Origin: Candidatus Tayloriibacteriota bacterium
GTDB lineage: Bacteria; Patescibacteriota; Minisyncoccia; Phycocordibacterales; SIBU01
Length of the DNA stretch: 51,544 nucleotides
Reading direction: 5' to 3'
Assembly (NCBI GenBank): GCA_016188455.1
Contig: JACPHR010000019.1
Coordinates: 1 to 51,544, forward strand
The translations under genes were made by a program, and so were the position numbers. Under the pieces are notes generated by a model. It was not told the origin of the DNA, did no database searches, and saw only the letters and a list, made by a program, of their open reading frames with translations. Positions 10,001 through 17,084 of the stretch are shown piece by piece. Every line of letters starts with the position of its first letter. Position 1 is the first letter of the stretch.

Positions 10001-10112
10001 TTAAATCGTAGAATTTTTTCTTCTTCGGGTCTGCCGTGGCTAAATTAAGTTTCTTCCGTTCCCAGTATTGCTGCCACTTTTTTTCTATTTTCCGATGGTT
10101 GTAGGATTTCAT
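7092..10112 (-). CDS. leuS: leucyl-tRNA synthetase with inserted Nudix-box domain
   Basis: Class I aminoacyl-tRNA synthetase: HIGH-type motif HVGH (residues 49-52), KMSKS at 779-783, CERCG and CPHCG zinc-type motifs, editing-domain TTRPDTLFGATY and VPAHDERDFEFA. At 1006 residues it exceeds the usual ~860. The largest addition (about residues 365-530, after the DERDFEFAKKY motif) carries a complete Nudix box, G-x5-E-x7-REIVEETGY, at residues 427-449. Four more additions are low-complexity strings from simple repeats (about 9261-9297, 8251-8306, 7961-8015 and 7538-7600). A -10 box lies 9 nt before the ATG. Confidence 0.93.
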   Translation of the reverse strand: MKSYNHRKIEKKWQQYWERKKLNLATADPKKKKFYDLIEFPFLSGEGLHVGHIRSYTAMDIIARKRRAEGQNVLYPIGWDAFGLPTENFAIKTGKSPESITRELTNNFRRQLKALGFSFDWSREVATSDPDYYKWTQWIFLKFFEKGLAYKKKMAINWCPKDKIGLANEEVVDGACERCGTPVEKRDKDQWMLTITKYADRLDRDLEAVDFLEKIKIQQRNWIGRSEGVEIGFRLQGLGFSEEIKVFTTRPDTLFGATYLVIAPEHEFVRKLMQNQESRIKNQDEVVRYIVLSKKKSEIERTAEGKEKTGVKLEGVSAVNPANQENIPIFVADYVLADYGTGAIMAVPAHDERDFEFAKKYKLQIRNVVAQLFVRNEGKDAWHSDEPEATRQAVACLVKHWQENKYLFLNKKGLSDSDERVVVAVSGGIDSKENPMTAGIREIVEETGYQKVKFVKALGSPIAFRYFALNGNQNRLTFLYPLYFQLTGSDQVSVSKREKILHDLVWVKEEEIKKYLEGGRGFNSVFWQRLKGEDVAYTGNGLLVNSGQFNGLGSADAKKKITEFVGGKIMTTYKLRDWVFSRQRYWGEPIPLIFCDACRKLVENYKSQITNSKQITNHKFSNGELMNPGWVPVLEKDLPVKLPKVKNYKPTDTGESPLANVSKWVNVKCPHCGGAARRETDTMPNWAGSSWYYIAYCISENLKSQAPISKQFPSPNIQKKIKHWLPVDWYNGGMEHTTLHLLYSRFWHKFLFDFGLVPTSEPYAKRTSHGLILAEGGAKMSKSKGNIVNPDEIVKRFGADTLRLYEMFMGPFDQHIAWSTESMIGPRRFLERVWKLGERITNQESRIKNPESKIVNHESLLHKTVKKVGEDIEALRFNTAVSALMILLNDFEKMPAVSKNHYEIFLRLLAPFAPHITEELWSFSNKTSIHLEPWPSYNPALTERGTGTLVIQVNGKVRANLPIDGELSAEEAKTRALELREIKKWVSDGTIKKVVYVPGRLINLVV
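7538..7600. repeat. simple-repeat insert in leuS (GATTC units)
   Basis: Repeated GATTCTTGATTC / GATTCACAA-type units, in frame, in the C-terminal anticodon-binding region. Companion inserts in the same gene at 9261-9297, 8251-8306 and 7961-8015 use related 6-8 nt units (TTGATTC, TGATTTG, TTGGAAA). Confidence 0.75.
8306..8342. repeat. 15-bp perfect hairpin inside leuS
   Basis: Arms CCACTAATTTTCTGC and GCAGAAAATTAGTGG with a 7-nt loop. It encodes the residues around the CDAC zinc-type pair, directly next to a simple-repeat insert (8251-8306). Confidence 0.75.
9237..9256. repeat. 20-bp perfect palindrome in leuS
   Basis: TAGTACGATATATCGTACTA, immediately beside the GATTC-type insert at 9261-9297. 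Confidence 0.7.
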
Positions 10113-10121
10113 AAAGAAAAT

Positions 10122-10130
10122 ACTATAACA
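10122..10130 (-). promoter_or_regulatory. extended -10 promoter of leuS
   Basis: TGTTATAGT on the minus strand, ending 9 nt before the ATG at 10112. The predicted leader is only 2-3 nt, so the message is close to leaderless. Confidence 0.5.
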
Positions 10131-10162
10131 AAACCGCCGCGATGTACATCGCGGCGGTTTTG
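10129..10162 (-). terminator. terminator-like perfect palindrome between the DUF5671 gene and leuS
   Basis: Perfect 17-bp arms (CAAAACCGCCGCGATGT and its complement). On the minus strand the hairpin ends in GGCGGTTTTG, 7 nt after the stop of the upstream gene, as expected for an intrinsic terminator that isolates leuS. Confidence 0.7.
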
Positions 10163-10169
10163 TAGAAAT

Positions 10170-11117
10170 TTAAATTTTTCCGGGGCGCACGGGATAAAGC
10201 TCTGGATCTATAGTCCGTTCAAAACAGATATGACCCGGTCCATGTACCCAATTATCCGGTCCATACGGACCTTCACGCGGAACCGATTTCGGCACCGCTG
10301 GTAAATTGTTTAGATTCTGGGAGGCTGCATCAAAATCGGCGCATAATTCAAATACCAGCGCGCCCGTAACTTTGTACTCATACTCTTTCGCGGTAACGGG
10401 GTCAACAGGCATTCTGAATCCCGAAATCCGGTCGTTTAAATTCTGCAGAGATTTCGGCAGGGCTCCTTTTTGAGTCCAGTACGAATATACGATTTGATTT
10501 TGAATTGAGGAAAGTTCGGAAACACGCTGTTCATCCAGACGAATTTTTCGGATAGTCGCTGGAGAACCCATGACGAAAAATCCGTAAACAATCGCGGCAA
10601 CGACAAGGATCGGCGCTCCACACAAAAATTCTTTTCTGATTTTCGCCGCCGCGCCCGGACGCATCCGGATTTCCAGAAGACAATACCAGAGCACCAGTCC
10701 CGCCACCACGATTACGGAAACGGCTTTGGAAACGAACTTCACCGTAAGCTCTCCGCCCAAAAAATTATTGATAAGCAATATTACGTCAATCGTAAGAGTA
10801 AGTCCGGTGATAAAAATGGTGAGAGAATAAAGCCATCGGCGCAGAGGCAGAAGAAGTTTAGCCGGCTCCGCTATGGTCTCTTTTTTTATATAAGTGAATA
10901 GGAAAAGCGAGAGAGGGAAAATCACCAGGAGAGAAGCGATGGCGAAACGGATGCCGCCGGAATAGGGGTCGTAATAATAATTAAGCGGGTCCCGCCAAAC
11001 CGCGTCAAAAATGGCGAATAAAAGAGCGATAAGGCTGCCGGCGCTCCAGTAGAGCGTTACCATCGCTCCGGCGTAGAGGAAAAAATCCTTCGGAGTCATT
11101 TTTGCATCTGGATTCAT
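10170..11117 (-). CDS. DUF5671 domain membrane protein
   Basis: 315 residues. The N-terminal half has about five TM helices and begins with the DUF5671-like stretch FFLYAGAMVTLYWSAGSLIALL. After a fifth TM (about residues 175-195), the C-terminal ~115 residues are predicted extracytoplasmic (RVSELSSIQNQIVYSYWTQKGALP...), with a layout like the C-terminal part of type II pseudopilin-like proteins. Function unknown. ATG at 11117, with a second in-frame ATG at 11099. Confidence 0.7.
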   Translation of the reverse strand: MNPDAKMTPKDFFLYAGAMVTLYWSAGSLIALLFAIFDAVWRDPLNYYYDPYSGGIRFAIASLLVIFPLSLFLFTYIKKETIAEPAKLLLPLRRWLYSLTIFITGLTLTIDVILLINNFLGGELTVKFVSKAVSVIVVAGLVLWYCLLEIRMRPGAAAKIRKEFLCGAPILVVAAIVYGFFVMGSPATIRKIRLDEQRVSELSSIQNQIVYSYWTQKGALPKSLQNLNDRISGFRMPVDPVTAKEYEYKVTGALVFELCADFDAASQNLNNLPAVPKSVPREGPYGPDNWVHGPGHICFERTIDPELYPVRPGKI

Positions 11118-11172
11118 GAGTTTTTAAGATTATTGATAAACAATCATCATACACCACTGTCTGTTATTTTTC

Positions 11173-11204
11173 AAAAAAATCGCCCCTCGCAAAAGCTCGG
11201 GACG
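11173..11204 (-). terminator. intrinsic terminator after the 74-residue membrane protein gene
   Basis: Minus-strand hairpin CGTCCCGAGC-tttt-GCGAGGGGCG (some mismatches), then A and seven T. It follows the 11232 stop by about 28 nt. Confidence 0.65.
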
Positions 11205-11231
11205 ACTGAAAAAATCTGCGGGAGTGAGAAG

Positions 11232-11456
11232 TTATTTTTGCACAATGGCATTGTCATGTGACATGGCTCTGTGTTTTTTCAAGTAGTAACCAATGCCCCC
11301 AAATGCCAAACTGGCGATAAAAAGAAAAATCGCCAGTCCGGACATGATATCGGCAAACCAATCTTCACTCCTGGCAACAAGTACGATGAGTAAAAAAAAC
11401 ATCGACAGAGCAAGCAAGACAACCGCGCCGATTCCGAAACCGGTCAAAGCAAGCAT
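11232..11456 (-). CDS. small two-TM membrane protein
   Basis: 74 residues with two hydrophobic helices (about 5-28 and 36-58) and a basic, His-containing C-terminal tail. AAAGGT, 7 nt before the ATG, supports the start. It has its own terminator. No family recognised. Confidence 0.6.
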   Translation of the reverse strand: MLALTGFGIGAVVLLALSMFFLLIVLVARSEDWFADIMSGLAIFLFIASLAFGGIGYYLKKHRAMSHDNAIVQK

Positions 11457-11647
11457 AATTTTACCTTTCGTTTAAATTCCCGTGAACAAAACCTTCAATT
11501 ATACTAGGACAAAACCATATTAATGTCAACCACTATGCGTAAGAATAAGGTGAGTATGTTCGTATATCAAGCCTTGTAAACTAATAGGCATCATTGTACA
11601 CTTAATCATAGATTCAGCACACGAAAATCAAAACTACGGAGGACTCG

Positions 11648-11878
11648 ATGAGCAAAAAGAGTGTATTTTTGTCGAAGGTTTCAAGGTTTCTGGGACGTGG
11701 CGCTAGAAATTATTGCGCCAGCCGATTGAGCGAGAATCCGACTGATGCGGAAAAAATTTCCGCTCTCACCGGAGCGGTTCGTGAGCGACAAAAAAATCAT
11801 GCGGCAGACTCTCTGCCCTTTACTTCGAGGTCAGTCACCCGGGGAATTTATAAGTCACCACGCTCCATAAAATCCTAA
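11648..11878 (+). CDS. small basic protein of unknown function
   Basis: 76 residues, rich in Lys, Arg and Ser, starting MSKKSVFLSKVSRFLGRG. A good Shine-Dalgarno (GGAGG, 6 nt before ATG) and a strong terminator 20-60 nt after the stop argue that it is expressed. It is one of few plus-strand genes here. No domain recognised; the amphipathic basic N-terminus is the only visible feature. Confidence 0.55.
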   Translation: MSKKSVFLSKVSRFLGRGARNYCASRLSENPTDAEKISALTGAVRERQKNHAADSLPFTSRSVTRGIYKSPRSIKS

Positions 11879-11897
11879 AATCAAGTGTTTTTCCAAG

Positions 11898-11944
11898 CCC
11901 CCGTTGTGGACATCGGATGTCCACAAACGGGGGCAATTTTTATA
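11898..11944 (+). terminator. intrinsic terminator after the 11648 gene
   Basis: Hairpin with arms CCCCCGTTGTGGACATC / GATGTCCACAAACGGGGG, followed by CAATTTTTATA. The inner TGTGGACATC/GATGTCCACA arms recur in the 44449-44493 palindrome. Confidence 0.75.
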
Positions 11945-11996
11945 TCTTATTCTACCTGCCCCTCGCGAAGCTCGGTACCTCGGATTTAAAATCTTG

Positions 11997-13058
11997 CTAG
12001 ATTTTAAACTCTACGACATCTCCATCTTTGACCACATACTTCTTCCCTTCCGTGCGGACAAGGCCCTTTTCACGGGCGGCGGCGTAAGAGCCTGCCGCTA
12101 AAAGCGTGTCCCATGGAATAACCTCGGCGCGGATAAATTTTTCGCGGAAATCACCGTGGATGGCGGCGCCCGCCGCGGGCGCCGCCGACCCCTTCTCAAT
12201 CGTCCAGGCTCTGGTTTCATCTTCCCCCGTCGTAAAATACGTCATCAGTCCGAGCACTTCGTACGCCTTGCTGATAAGGGTTTCAAGTCCGGTGCCGAAG
12301 ATAGGGTCTATTTCCACATATGGAGACGCGGATTTTCGCAGATACGTACGTAGATTTGCGCTGATTCCTCTACCCGCGTGTGTCTGCGGTTTTTCATATC
12401 CGCGTTTATCTGCGGTCTCGGCATCGGTAGCCGAGACATTAAGGACATAGAGAATCGGCTTTTGGGTCAGCAGTTGCAAATGTTTTACATAAGGCGCTTC
12501 AAGCTCCGAGATGGGCTCGCCGTACGTGAGCCGCCCCGATTCCAGCGCTTTTCGGAAACGCTCCAGCACGTCCCTTTCAATGAGGGCTTCTTTCTTGCCG
12601 GTCTTGACCTCCTTGCCGAGGTTTTGCAGCCGTTTGCTGACCGTTTCCAAATCCGCCAGCACAAGCTCCAGATTAATAACTTCAACATCATTTAACGGCT
12701 CCACCTTGCCGGCAACATGAATAATGTCCTTGTCTTCAAATACCCGCACCACTTCCGCGATGGCATCCACCTCGCGGATGTGTGAGAGAAATTTATTGCC
12801 CAGCCCCTGCCCTTCCGCCGCGCCTTTGACCAAGCCGGCGATATCCACAAACTCCACCGCCGCCGGCACGGTCTTGGCTGACTTGCTGAACTCGGATAGT
12901 TTAGCGAGCCGAGGGTCCGGCACCGCCACCACCCCGACACTCGGGTCAATGGTGCAAAACGGATAATTCTCCGCGGGAACGCTCTGTTTGGTAAGCGCGT
13001 TAAACAAGGTACTTTTTCCGACATTCGGTAATCCTACAATCCCGATTGATAGACTCAT
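11997..13058 (-). CDS. ychF: YchF-family GTPase/ATPase (ribosome-associated)
   Basis: OBG-type P-loop protein that binds ribosomes and prefers ATP. G1 is GLPNVGKST (residues 9-17), G3 [10 protein letters not shown]4-like NVSA; the helical domain precedes a C-terminal TGS domain (RAWTIEKGS...[14 protein letters not shown]). 353 residues is near normal. The segment between NVSATDAE and FGTGLETLI (about 213-250) is encoded by ATCCGCG-type repeats (12325-12425) and does not resemble normal YchF. The gene is preceded by a truncated recoded copy of its own first 14 codons (13138-13179). Confidence 0.92.
   Translation of the reverse strand: MSLSIGIVGLPNVGKSTLFNALTKQSVPAENYPFCTIDPSVGVVAVPDPRLAKLSEFSKSAKTVPAAVEFVDIAGLVKGAAEGQGLGNKFLSHIREVDAIAEVVRVFEDKDIIHVAGKVEPLNDVEVINLELVLADLETVSKRLQNLGKEVKTGKKEALIERDVLERFRKALESGRLTYGEPISELEAPYVKHLQLLTQKPILYVLNVSATDAETADKRGYEKPQTHAGRGISANLRTYLRKSASPYVEIDPIFGTGLETLISKAYEVLGLMTYFTTGEDETRAWTIEKGSAAPAAGAAIHGDFREKFIRAEVIPWDTLLAAGSYAAAREKGLVRTEGKKYVVKDGDVVEFKI
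12325..12425. repeat. ATCCGCG-type repeat block inside ychF
   Basis: Units GCGGATTTTCGCAGATACG, TTTGCGCTGATT, ATCCGCGTTTATCTGCGG and similar, read in frame. Same family as the blocks in mnmA, uvrC, uvrB and uvrA. Confidence 0.7.
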
Positions 13059-13080
13059 AGTAAATGCGATAAAACTAAAT

Positions 13081-13179
13081 TTAATAAACCACTACTCGCC
13101 CCGTAGTGAACCAAATCATAGAGGTTCTACTACTGAGGCCGACATTGGGCAATCCAACAATTCCTATGCTTAAACTCAT
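13081..13179 (-). pseudogene. truncated recoded copy of the ychF 5' end / 32-codon upstream ORF
   Basis: ATG at 13179 encodes [14 protein letters not shown], the same 14 residues that start YchF. Eight of the 14 codons differ and all differences are synonymous (for example CTA/TTA, TCA/AGC, CCG/CCC). Homology stops at Gly14, exactly where a GTAGTA/TACTAC palindrome begins. The ORF continues through the palindrome to a TAA at 13081-13083, 22 nt before the real ychF ATG. Either a relic of an insertion event or a leader ORF. Confidence 0.85.
13098..13139. repeat. GTAGTA-type palindromic element upstream of ychF
   Basis: Minus strand: CCTCAGTAGTAGAACC ... GGTTCACTACGGGGC around a ~10-nt loop. 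The outer arms closely match the element upstream of uvrA (26373-26409). Confidence 0.75.
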
Positions 13180-13310
13180 CCGGAAAGTATATAGTAGTTA
13201 GTAATTAGTATCTAGTTAGTAACGGCTATTTTTGTTTATAATCAATATGGTAAATCTCTTGTAAGCATGAGGTGATTCCAGGATGTGCATAACCGGAAGC
13301 GGAATTAGGT

Positions 13311-13316
13311 TACAAT
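13311..13316 (+). promoter_or_regulatory. possible -10 box giving a leaderless mRNA for the 13323 gene
   Basis: TACAAT, then 6 nt, then the ATG at 13323, so transcription would start at the start codon. There is no Shine-Dalgarno in front of this ATG. Confidence 0.4.
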
Positions 13317-13322
13317 AGAGTC

Positions 13323-15314
13323 ATGTACTCCAAAGGAAGTGCGTTTGTGATTGTGCTTGTCGCGCTCGCGCTCATCGGGGGCGCGGTTGTCTTGAATCCC
13401 TCGCCGGAGGGCGGCACACAGTTGGCGGCAATTTTTTCATGGTGGAATTCAAAAACGGCTACGACTCGAACAACCGTAGAGAAGCAGACGGCAGACACGA
13501 GAGTACTCGCGGATATAGAACGAGAGCTTGGATTGGCGGAGAAAACCGGCGGCATCAGCCCAACGGCCTATGGCGCGCTTGATATAAAGCTTAAAGCGTT
13601 GGAATCAAAAGGCGTGAACGCAAAGAAAGCGCGGGCAATGCTGGCGAAATTGAAAGTGGGGGGAAAGAAATCCCCCGCCGAAGACGGCGGCGCCCCCTTT
13701 ACAAAAGGGGGGATTAAATCCTCTGCGGAAGGAAAGGCAAGCTCGGTCGCGCAGTCGCAGTTTGCCGCCGTCAAACGGGAAATAGAAGACGCGGAGAAGA
13801 AAGGCGGCCGTTTCGGGGAGGAGCATAGCGCGAGGGTTTTGCGCGACCTCGCGTCTTTTGAAACGGGAGGATACGATAGGAGTGAAATTGAACGTTTGCG
13901 ACAGATTGTCTACCGCTTGAGCCCGCACATCGTCGACAAGGCGAGGGCCGAAGAAGAGGCAAGGAAGGCGGCGAAGAGGGCTTCGGCGCCTTCAGTCGCG
14001 CCCACGCAAGACGAAGGGTGCGTTGAAGCGCCTCCCGTACTCGTCGCCGACATCACGGATGTCTCAAAAATCCAGAAAATCACTGCGCCCGGCACGGCTT
14101 CCTCCGAAGGCCCTAAAGGGCATTCCTTCATCTGGACGGGCGGAGCGCGGGTGCCAATTTACGCGCCGGTTGCGGGAATCTTTGACTCCGGTTCATATTC
14201 AAAAGACCACGCCGAAAGCAAGGCGCAGTATCTCTTATTTTTCCGCGTGAAGGAGGCGTGCGGTTTTCAATTCAAATTTGACCACATTGACGAACCCGTC
14301 TCGGCCATTCGGGCCGAGCTTCCGTCCACGCCAAAAATCGCCGACAGTCGCGGCACTCCGAGTACGAAGCAGCTGGAGTTCGCCGCGGGCGAACTCATTG
14401 GGTATACCTCCGGCAACGCGCCTTCGGGAAATTGGGACTTTGGGCTTTACAACATGAATAAGCAAGGCGCGCTTTCGGCGCACGGCTGTTACGCTTCACA
14501 TTGTAATTCCGTCTGCTGGCCTGATTTCTTTTCTGTGAAGAAACGGGATATGTATCGGCGATTGTTGGAAGGACCGGAACTCGTATGCTCGCCCTCGGCG
14601 CAACAGAGCGAAACTGCCGGAACGGTCGGCAGTGGGCAATCGCCCAAACCCGTAACGAAAACTGAAAACAATTCCGAACCGCCGCTCTTGCTCAAGAGTA
14701 TCGGCGTTGACCTCGGATACTTTGACGCCGCGACCGGCAGAGCTGGCGATTTTGTCTTCACTAGAAACCCCTTGCAGTTTAACGTGCTCCTGACCGAGTT
14801 CGGCTTCACTATTCCCGCCAATCAAAGCGCGACCCGTATGGACAAGAGAAATCCGCAACCGACTTTTGAGCTTCCGATGGGAACCAAAGTTCGCTCACTG
14901 GTGGACGGCATCGTTGTTGAAGTGCCTAGACTATATAGCGGAGATTATTCAATCATGGTCGCTCCTTCTTCAAACAGTAATTGGCGCTACGAAACCGAAC
15001 ATGTCGCCAACCCGCTGGTGAAAGTCGGAGACAGAGTTACGGCCGGAGAGGTTATCGCGGAAGTCAGCCCGCATAGCAGCGTAAACAACAGCGGCTACGG
15101 CCTCGTTGAGATAGGGATTCTTAATGGAGGAGGCAATACGCCGGAACATCTCTGTCCGTTCGCCTACCTTGACCCGTCAATCAAGGACGACATCCAGAAA
15201 AAATTGCGCGCGTTTTATAAATCATGGGAGGAGTATCGGGGCGACAACACGCTTCACAACGAAGCGGCGCAGCCGGTGCCGGGATGTCTTTCGCTTGAAC
15301 CGATCAAGGGGTAA
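13323..15314 (+). CDS. secreted protein with two LytM/M23-like segments
   Basis: 663 residues. An N-terminal TM or signal anchor (about 7-25) precedes a long Lys/Glu/Ala-rich helical region to ~230. Two segments resemble peptidase M23 (LytM) beta-folds: about 265-400 (PIYAPVAGIFDSG... KFDHIDEP) and about 520-625 (TKVRSLVDGIVVEVP...TEHVANPLVKVGDRVTAGEVIAEV). The canonical HxxxD and HxH zinc ligands are not clearly conserved, so it may bind rather than cut peptidoglycan. An in-frame CCCCCTTT/AAAGGGGG palindrome (about 13690-13715) lies in the linker. Two Cys-rich patches are present. Confidence 0.6.
   Translation: MYSKGSAFVIVLVALALIGGAVVLNPSPEGGTQLAAIFSWWNSKTATTRTTVEKQTADTRVLADIERELGLAEKTGGISPTAYGALDIKLKALESKGVNAKKARAMLAKLKVGGKKSPAEDGGAPFTKGGIKSSAEGKASSVAQSQFAAVKREIEDAEKKGGRFGEEHSARVLRDLASFETGGYDRSEIERLRQIVYRLSPHIVDKARAEEEARKAAKRASAPSVAPTQDEGCVEAPPVLVADITDVSKIQKITAPGTASSEGPKGHSFIWTGGARVPIYAPVAGIFDSGSYSKDHAESKAQYLLFFRVKEACGFQFKFDHIDEPVSAIRAELPSTPKIADSRGTPSTKQLEFAAGELIGYTSGNAPSGNWDFGLYNMNKQGALSAHGCYASHCNSVCWPDFFSVKKRDMYRRLLEGPELVCSPSAQQSETAGTVGSGQSPKPVTKTENNSEPPLLLKSIGVDLGYFDAATGRAGDFVFTRNPLQFNVLLTEFGFTIPANQSATRMDKRNPQPTFELPMGTKVRSLVDGIVVEVPRLYSGDYSIMVAPSSNSNWRYETEHVANPLVKVGDRVTAGEVIAEVSPHSSVNNSGYGLVEIGILNGGGNTPEHLCPFAYLDPSIKDDIQKKLRAFYKSWEEYRGDNTLHNEAAQPVPGCLSLEPIKG
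13690..13715. repeat. CCCCCTTTACAAAAGGGGG palindrome within the M23-like gene
   Basis: Inverted repeat inside the low-complexity linker of the 13323 gene, translated as APFTKGGI. It resembles REP-like repeats that are usually intergenic. Confidence 0.6.
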
Positions 15315-15345
15315 CTAGGCGAGGATATAAGCTTTTTGCAAAATT

Positions 15346-16209
15346 TTAGGGACAATTAAGCGCTCTGCGCCAACCGGCCGTTTGGGCTTCTTGTTCGGAG
15401 CAAAACCAACGTTCGCCGCGGCTCTCATCAATGGTGGTTTTGGCGTAAGAACCGCAGCCTTGAAGGTGATAAATTTTCTCGCCTGAGGCGCTGATGTTGC
15501 CCTTGACGGCGCATGAAGGATTTGAAGCGGATGCTTGCGCCGCCGACGGCATTACTGCCGTCGCGGGAGCGGCCGCCGAAACGCAGGCGGCCCAAAGGCC
15601 GAGCTTGCTTTCACGCGCCTGCTTTTCAGCCGCCACAAACTGGCTCTGATACTTCACATCTGGCGGATAGGAATACGACTTGGCAAATCCTTGCGCCACA
15701 AGTTCTTGATTGACAAGCACATCGCCGAGCCAGACGTATCGAAGCAGACGATTGTATTTGTCGCGGTCGGTAATGTCTTTTTCAAGCCGCACCGTTTTAC
15801 CCTCAACCAGTTCCCGGTTTTTCTTTGACGCTGCCACGCCGAAACACTGCACGGGTTTGCGAGGGTCAACCGTCTCGGGCGTATCAACGCCGATGTAGCG
15901 CACCCTCTCGCCGCCCTCAAGCTCAATGGTATCGCCATCCACCGCGCGGACAACGCGGACGAGGCCGTCCGCGGACACCGCAACGCCGTTCTTCGTCGAG
16001 CCGTTATTCAACATTCCAACATTCTCAAGAATGTTGGAATGTTGCTCAAAGACAGACACAGACGCGGCAGTTTTGGCGCTCTCAACCGCCGCTGTTTGCG
16101 CCGGCAACAGATTTAATTTTCCTCCACTGAAAGCGGAGCCGATAAAAATGCCGGCAAGGAGTATTGCCGCGCCGCCCGCGGCGTATAGGATTTTCTTTGA
16201 GATGAACAT
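15346..16209 (-). CDS. secreted thermonuclease (SNase-like) with C-terminal sunset domain
   Basis: 287 residues: signal/TM segment (about 8-30), SNase/TNase domain about 82-210 (VVRAVDGDTIELEGGERVRYIGVDTPET..., LLRYVWLGDVLVNQELVAQGFA) and a C-terminal ~55-residue Cys/His domain (CAVKGNIS...YHLQGCGSYAKT...RWFCSEQEAQTAGWRRALNC), the 'sunset' domain often attached to CPR nucleases. Likely degrades extracellular DNA or RNA, perhaps for nucleotide scavenging. Residues 57-66 come from a palindromic insert (16009-16044) in the linker. Confidence 0.88.
   Translation of the reverse strand: MFISKKILYAAGGAAILLAGIFIGSAFSGGKLNLLPAQTAAVESAKTAASVSVFEQHSNILENVGMLNNGSTKNGVAVSADGLVRVVRAVDGDTIELEGGERVRYIGVDTPETVDPRKPVQCFGVAASKKNRELVEGKTVRLEKDITDRDKYNRLLRYVWLGDVLVNQELVAQGFAKSYSYPPDVKYQSQFVAAEKQARESKLGLWAACVSAAAPATAVMPSAAQASASNPSCAVKGNISASGEKIYHLQGCGSYAKTTIDESRGERWFCSEQEAQTAGWRRALNCP
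16009..16044. repeat. intragenic palindromic element in the nuclease gene
   Basis: Perfect 17-bp arms CAACATTCCAACATTCT / AGAATGTTGGAATGTTG with a CA spacer. Translated as HSNILENVGML. The NVGM peptide is shared with the insert in tgt. Confidence 0.85.
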
Positions 16210-16302
16210 CGCGTCTTATTGCAAATAGCCACAGCCGGTCCGTGAGATAAAGGCCGACTTTTTTCTCTTGAAACTTCCGAACTTATCAACTTCTAAACTT
16301 TC

Positions 16303-16893
16303 TCAATGCGCCCCGCTCCCCCAGTGTTCAAAGCGGTGCCGCCACTCGGCGGCGCGGGTTTCGGAAATAAATTTGAGCGGACCGATTTTTTTCACCCGGA
16401 CGCGGAAACCGGCGAACCAAAGAATGCACTTGCGGATTTCATTGGTGGTGTCGCCGAAAACAAAGCGCGCCAGGAGAGGCTGCGCGTCCGACATCACGAA
16501 CACCCGCGCGCTCTTGCCCGTCATCAAACGTTTCCAAAAATAACCGGCGCCAATGCCGCTCTCTTTGAAGTGAAAGGCAAAATTCGGCAGCCAAATGCGG
16601 TCAAAAAGACCCTTGAGAATGGCCGGCATGGTTGACCACCAGCTCGGGTAAAAAATCACGAAATGTTCGGCCCAGCGGATATTTTCCTGCACTTTCAGCA
16701 AATCCGGCTCAAGCGCCTGGATGGCTTTATAGCCATGGTGGAGAATCGGGTCAAAGGCGATATCGCCGAGATTCGTCCGCCGGACCTCATGCCCGGCTTC
16801 TCGCGCGCCCCGCTCATAAGCATCGGCAAAGGAACCGCTGAGCGTTTCTTTGTCGGGGTGGCCGAGTAAGATGAAAATTTTCTTTTTTCTCAT
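16303..16893 (-). CDS. NAD(P)H-dependent oxidoreductase, flavodoxin-like fold
   Basis: 196 residues of the NQO1/KefF/MdaB-like superfamily. It starts FILLGHPDKETLSGSFADAY, followed by the FMN/FAD-binding YPSWWSTMPAILKGLFDRIW block (about 81-100). Soluble two-electron quinone or flavin reductase activity is likely; the substrate cannot be assigned. Its upstream gap is filled by a long palindromic element (16895-17083). Confidence 0.85.
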   Translation of the reverse strand: MRKKKIFILLGHPDKETLSGSFADAYERGAREAGHEVRRTNLGDIAFDPILHHGYKAIQALEPDLLKVQENIRWAEHFVIFYPSWWSTMPAILKGLFDRIWLPNFAFHFKESGIGAGYFWKRLMTGKSARVFVMSDAQPLLARFVFGDTTNEIRKCILWFAGFRVRVKKIGPLKFISETRAAEWRHRFEHWGSGAH

Positions 16894-16894
16894 A

Positions 16895-17083
16895 TAGAAC
16901 CTACCTCAAAAAATAATACCGTAACGAGGGCGTTTCTGTGCGCGCGGGGCGAAGCCGCGGAGACCGAGACATATCCTAGACATGCCGAGGTTGAGCGGCA
17001 AGCCGCAACCGGACAGAAACGCCCGCAGTGGCCAAGCTTATTTATATTATTATTCATGGCGGTTATTTTTGAGATAGGTTCTA
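16895..17083. repeat. 189-nt long-stem palindromic element
   Basis: Outer arms at 16895-16922 and 17060-17083 (AGAACCTACCTCAAAAA with AGAACCTATCTCAAAAA inverted), inner arms GGGCGTTTCTGT (16928-16939) and ACAGAAACGCCC (17013-17024), and a GC-rich centre. It fills the whole gap between the 17085 stop and the 16893 start. It could be a structured RNA or a mobile palindrome. Confidence 0.7.
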
Positions 17084-17084
17084 G

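Noticed and set aside
16895-17083. 6S RNA
   Set aside because: Length and long stem are suggestive, but there is no recognisable central bubble and the loops are asymmetric; left as an unassigned structured element.
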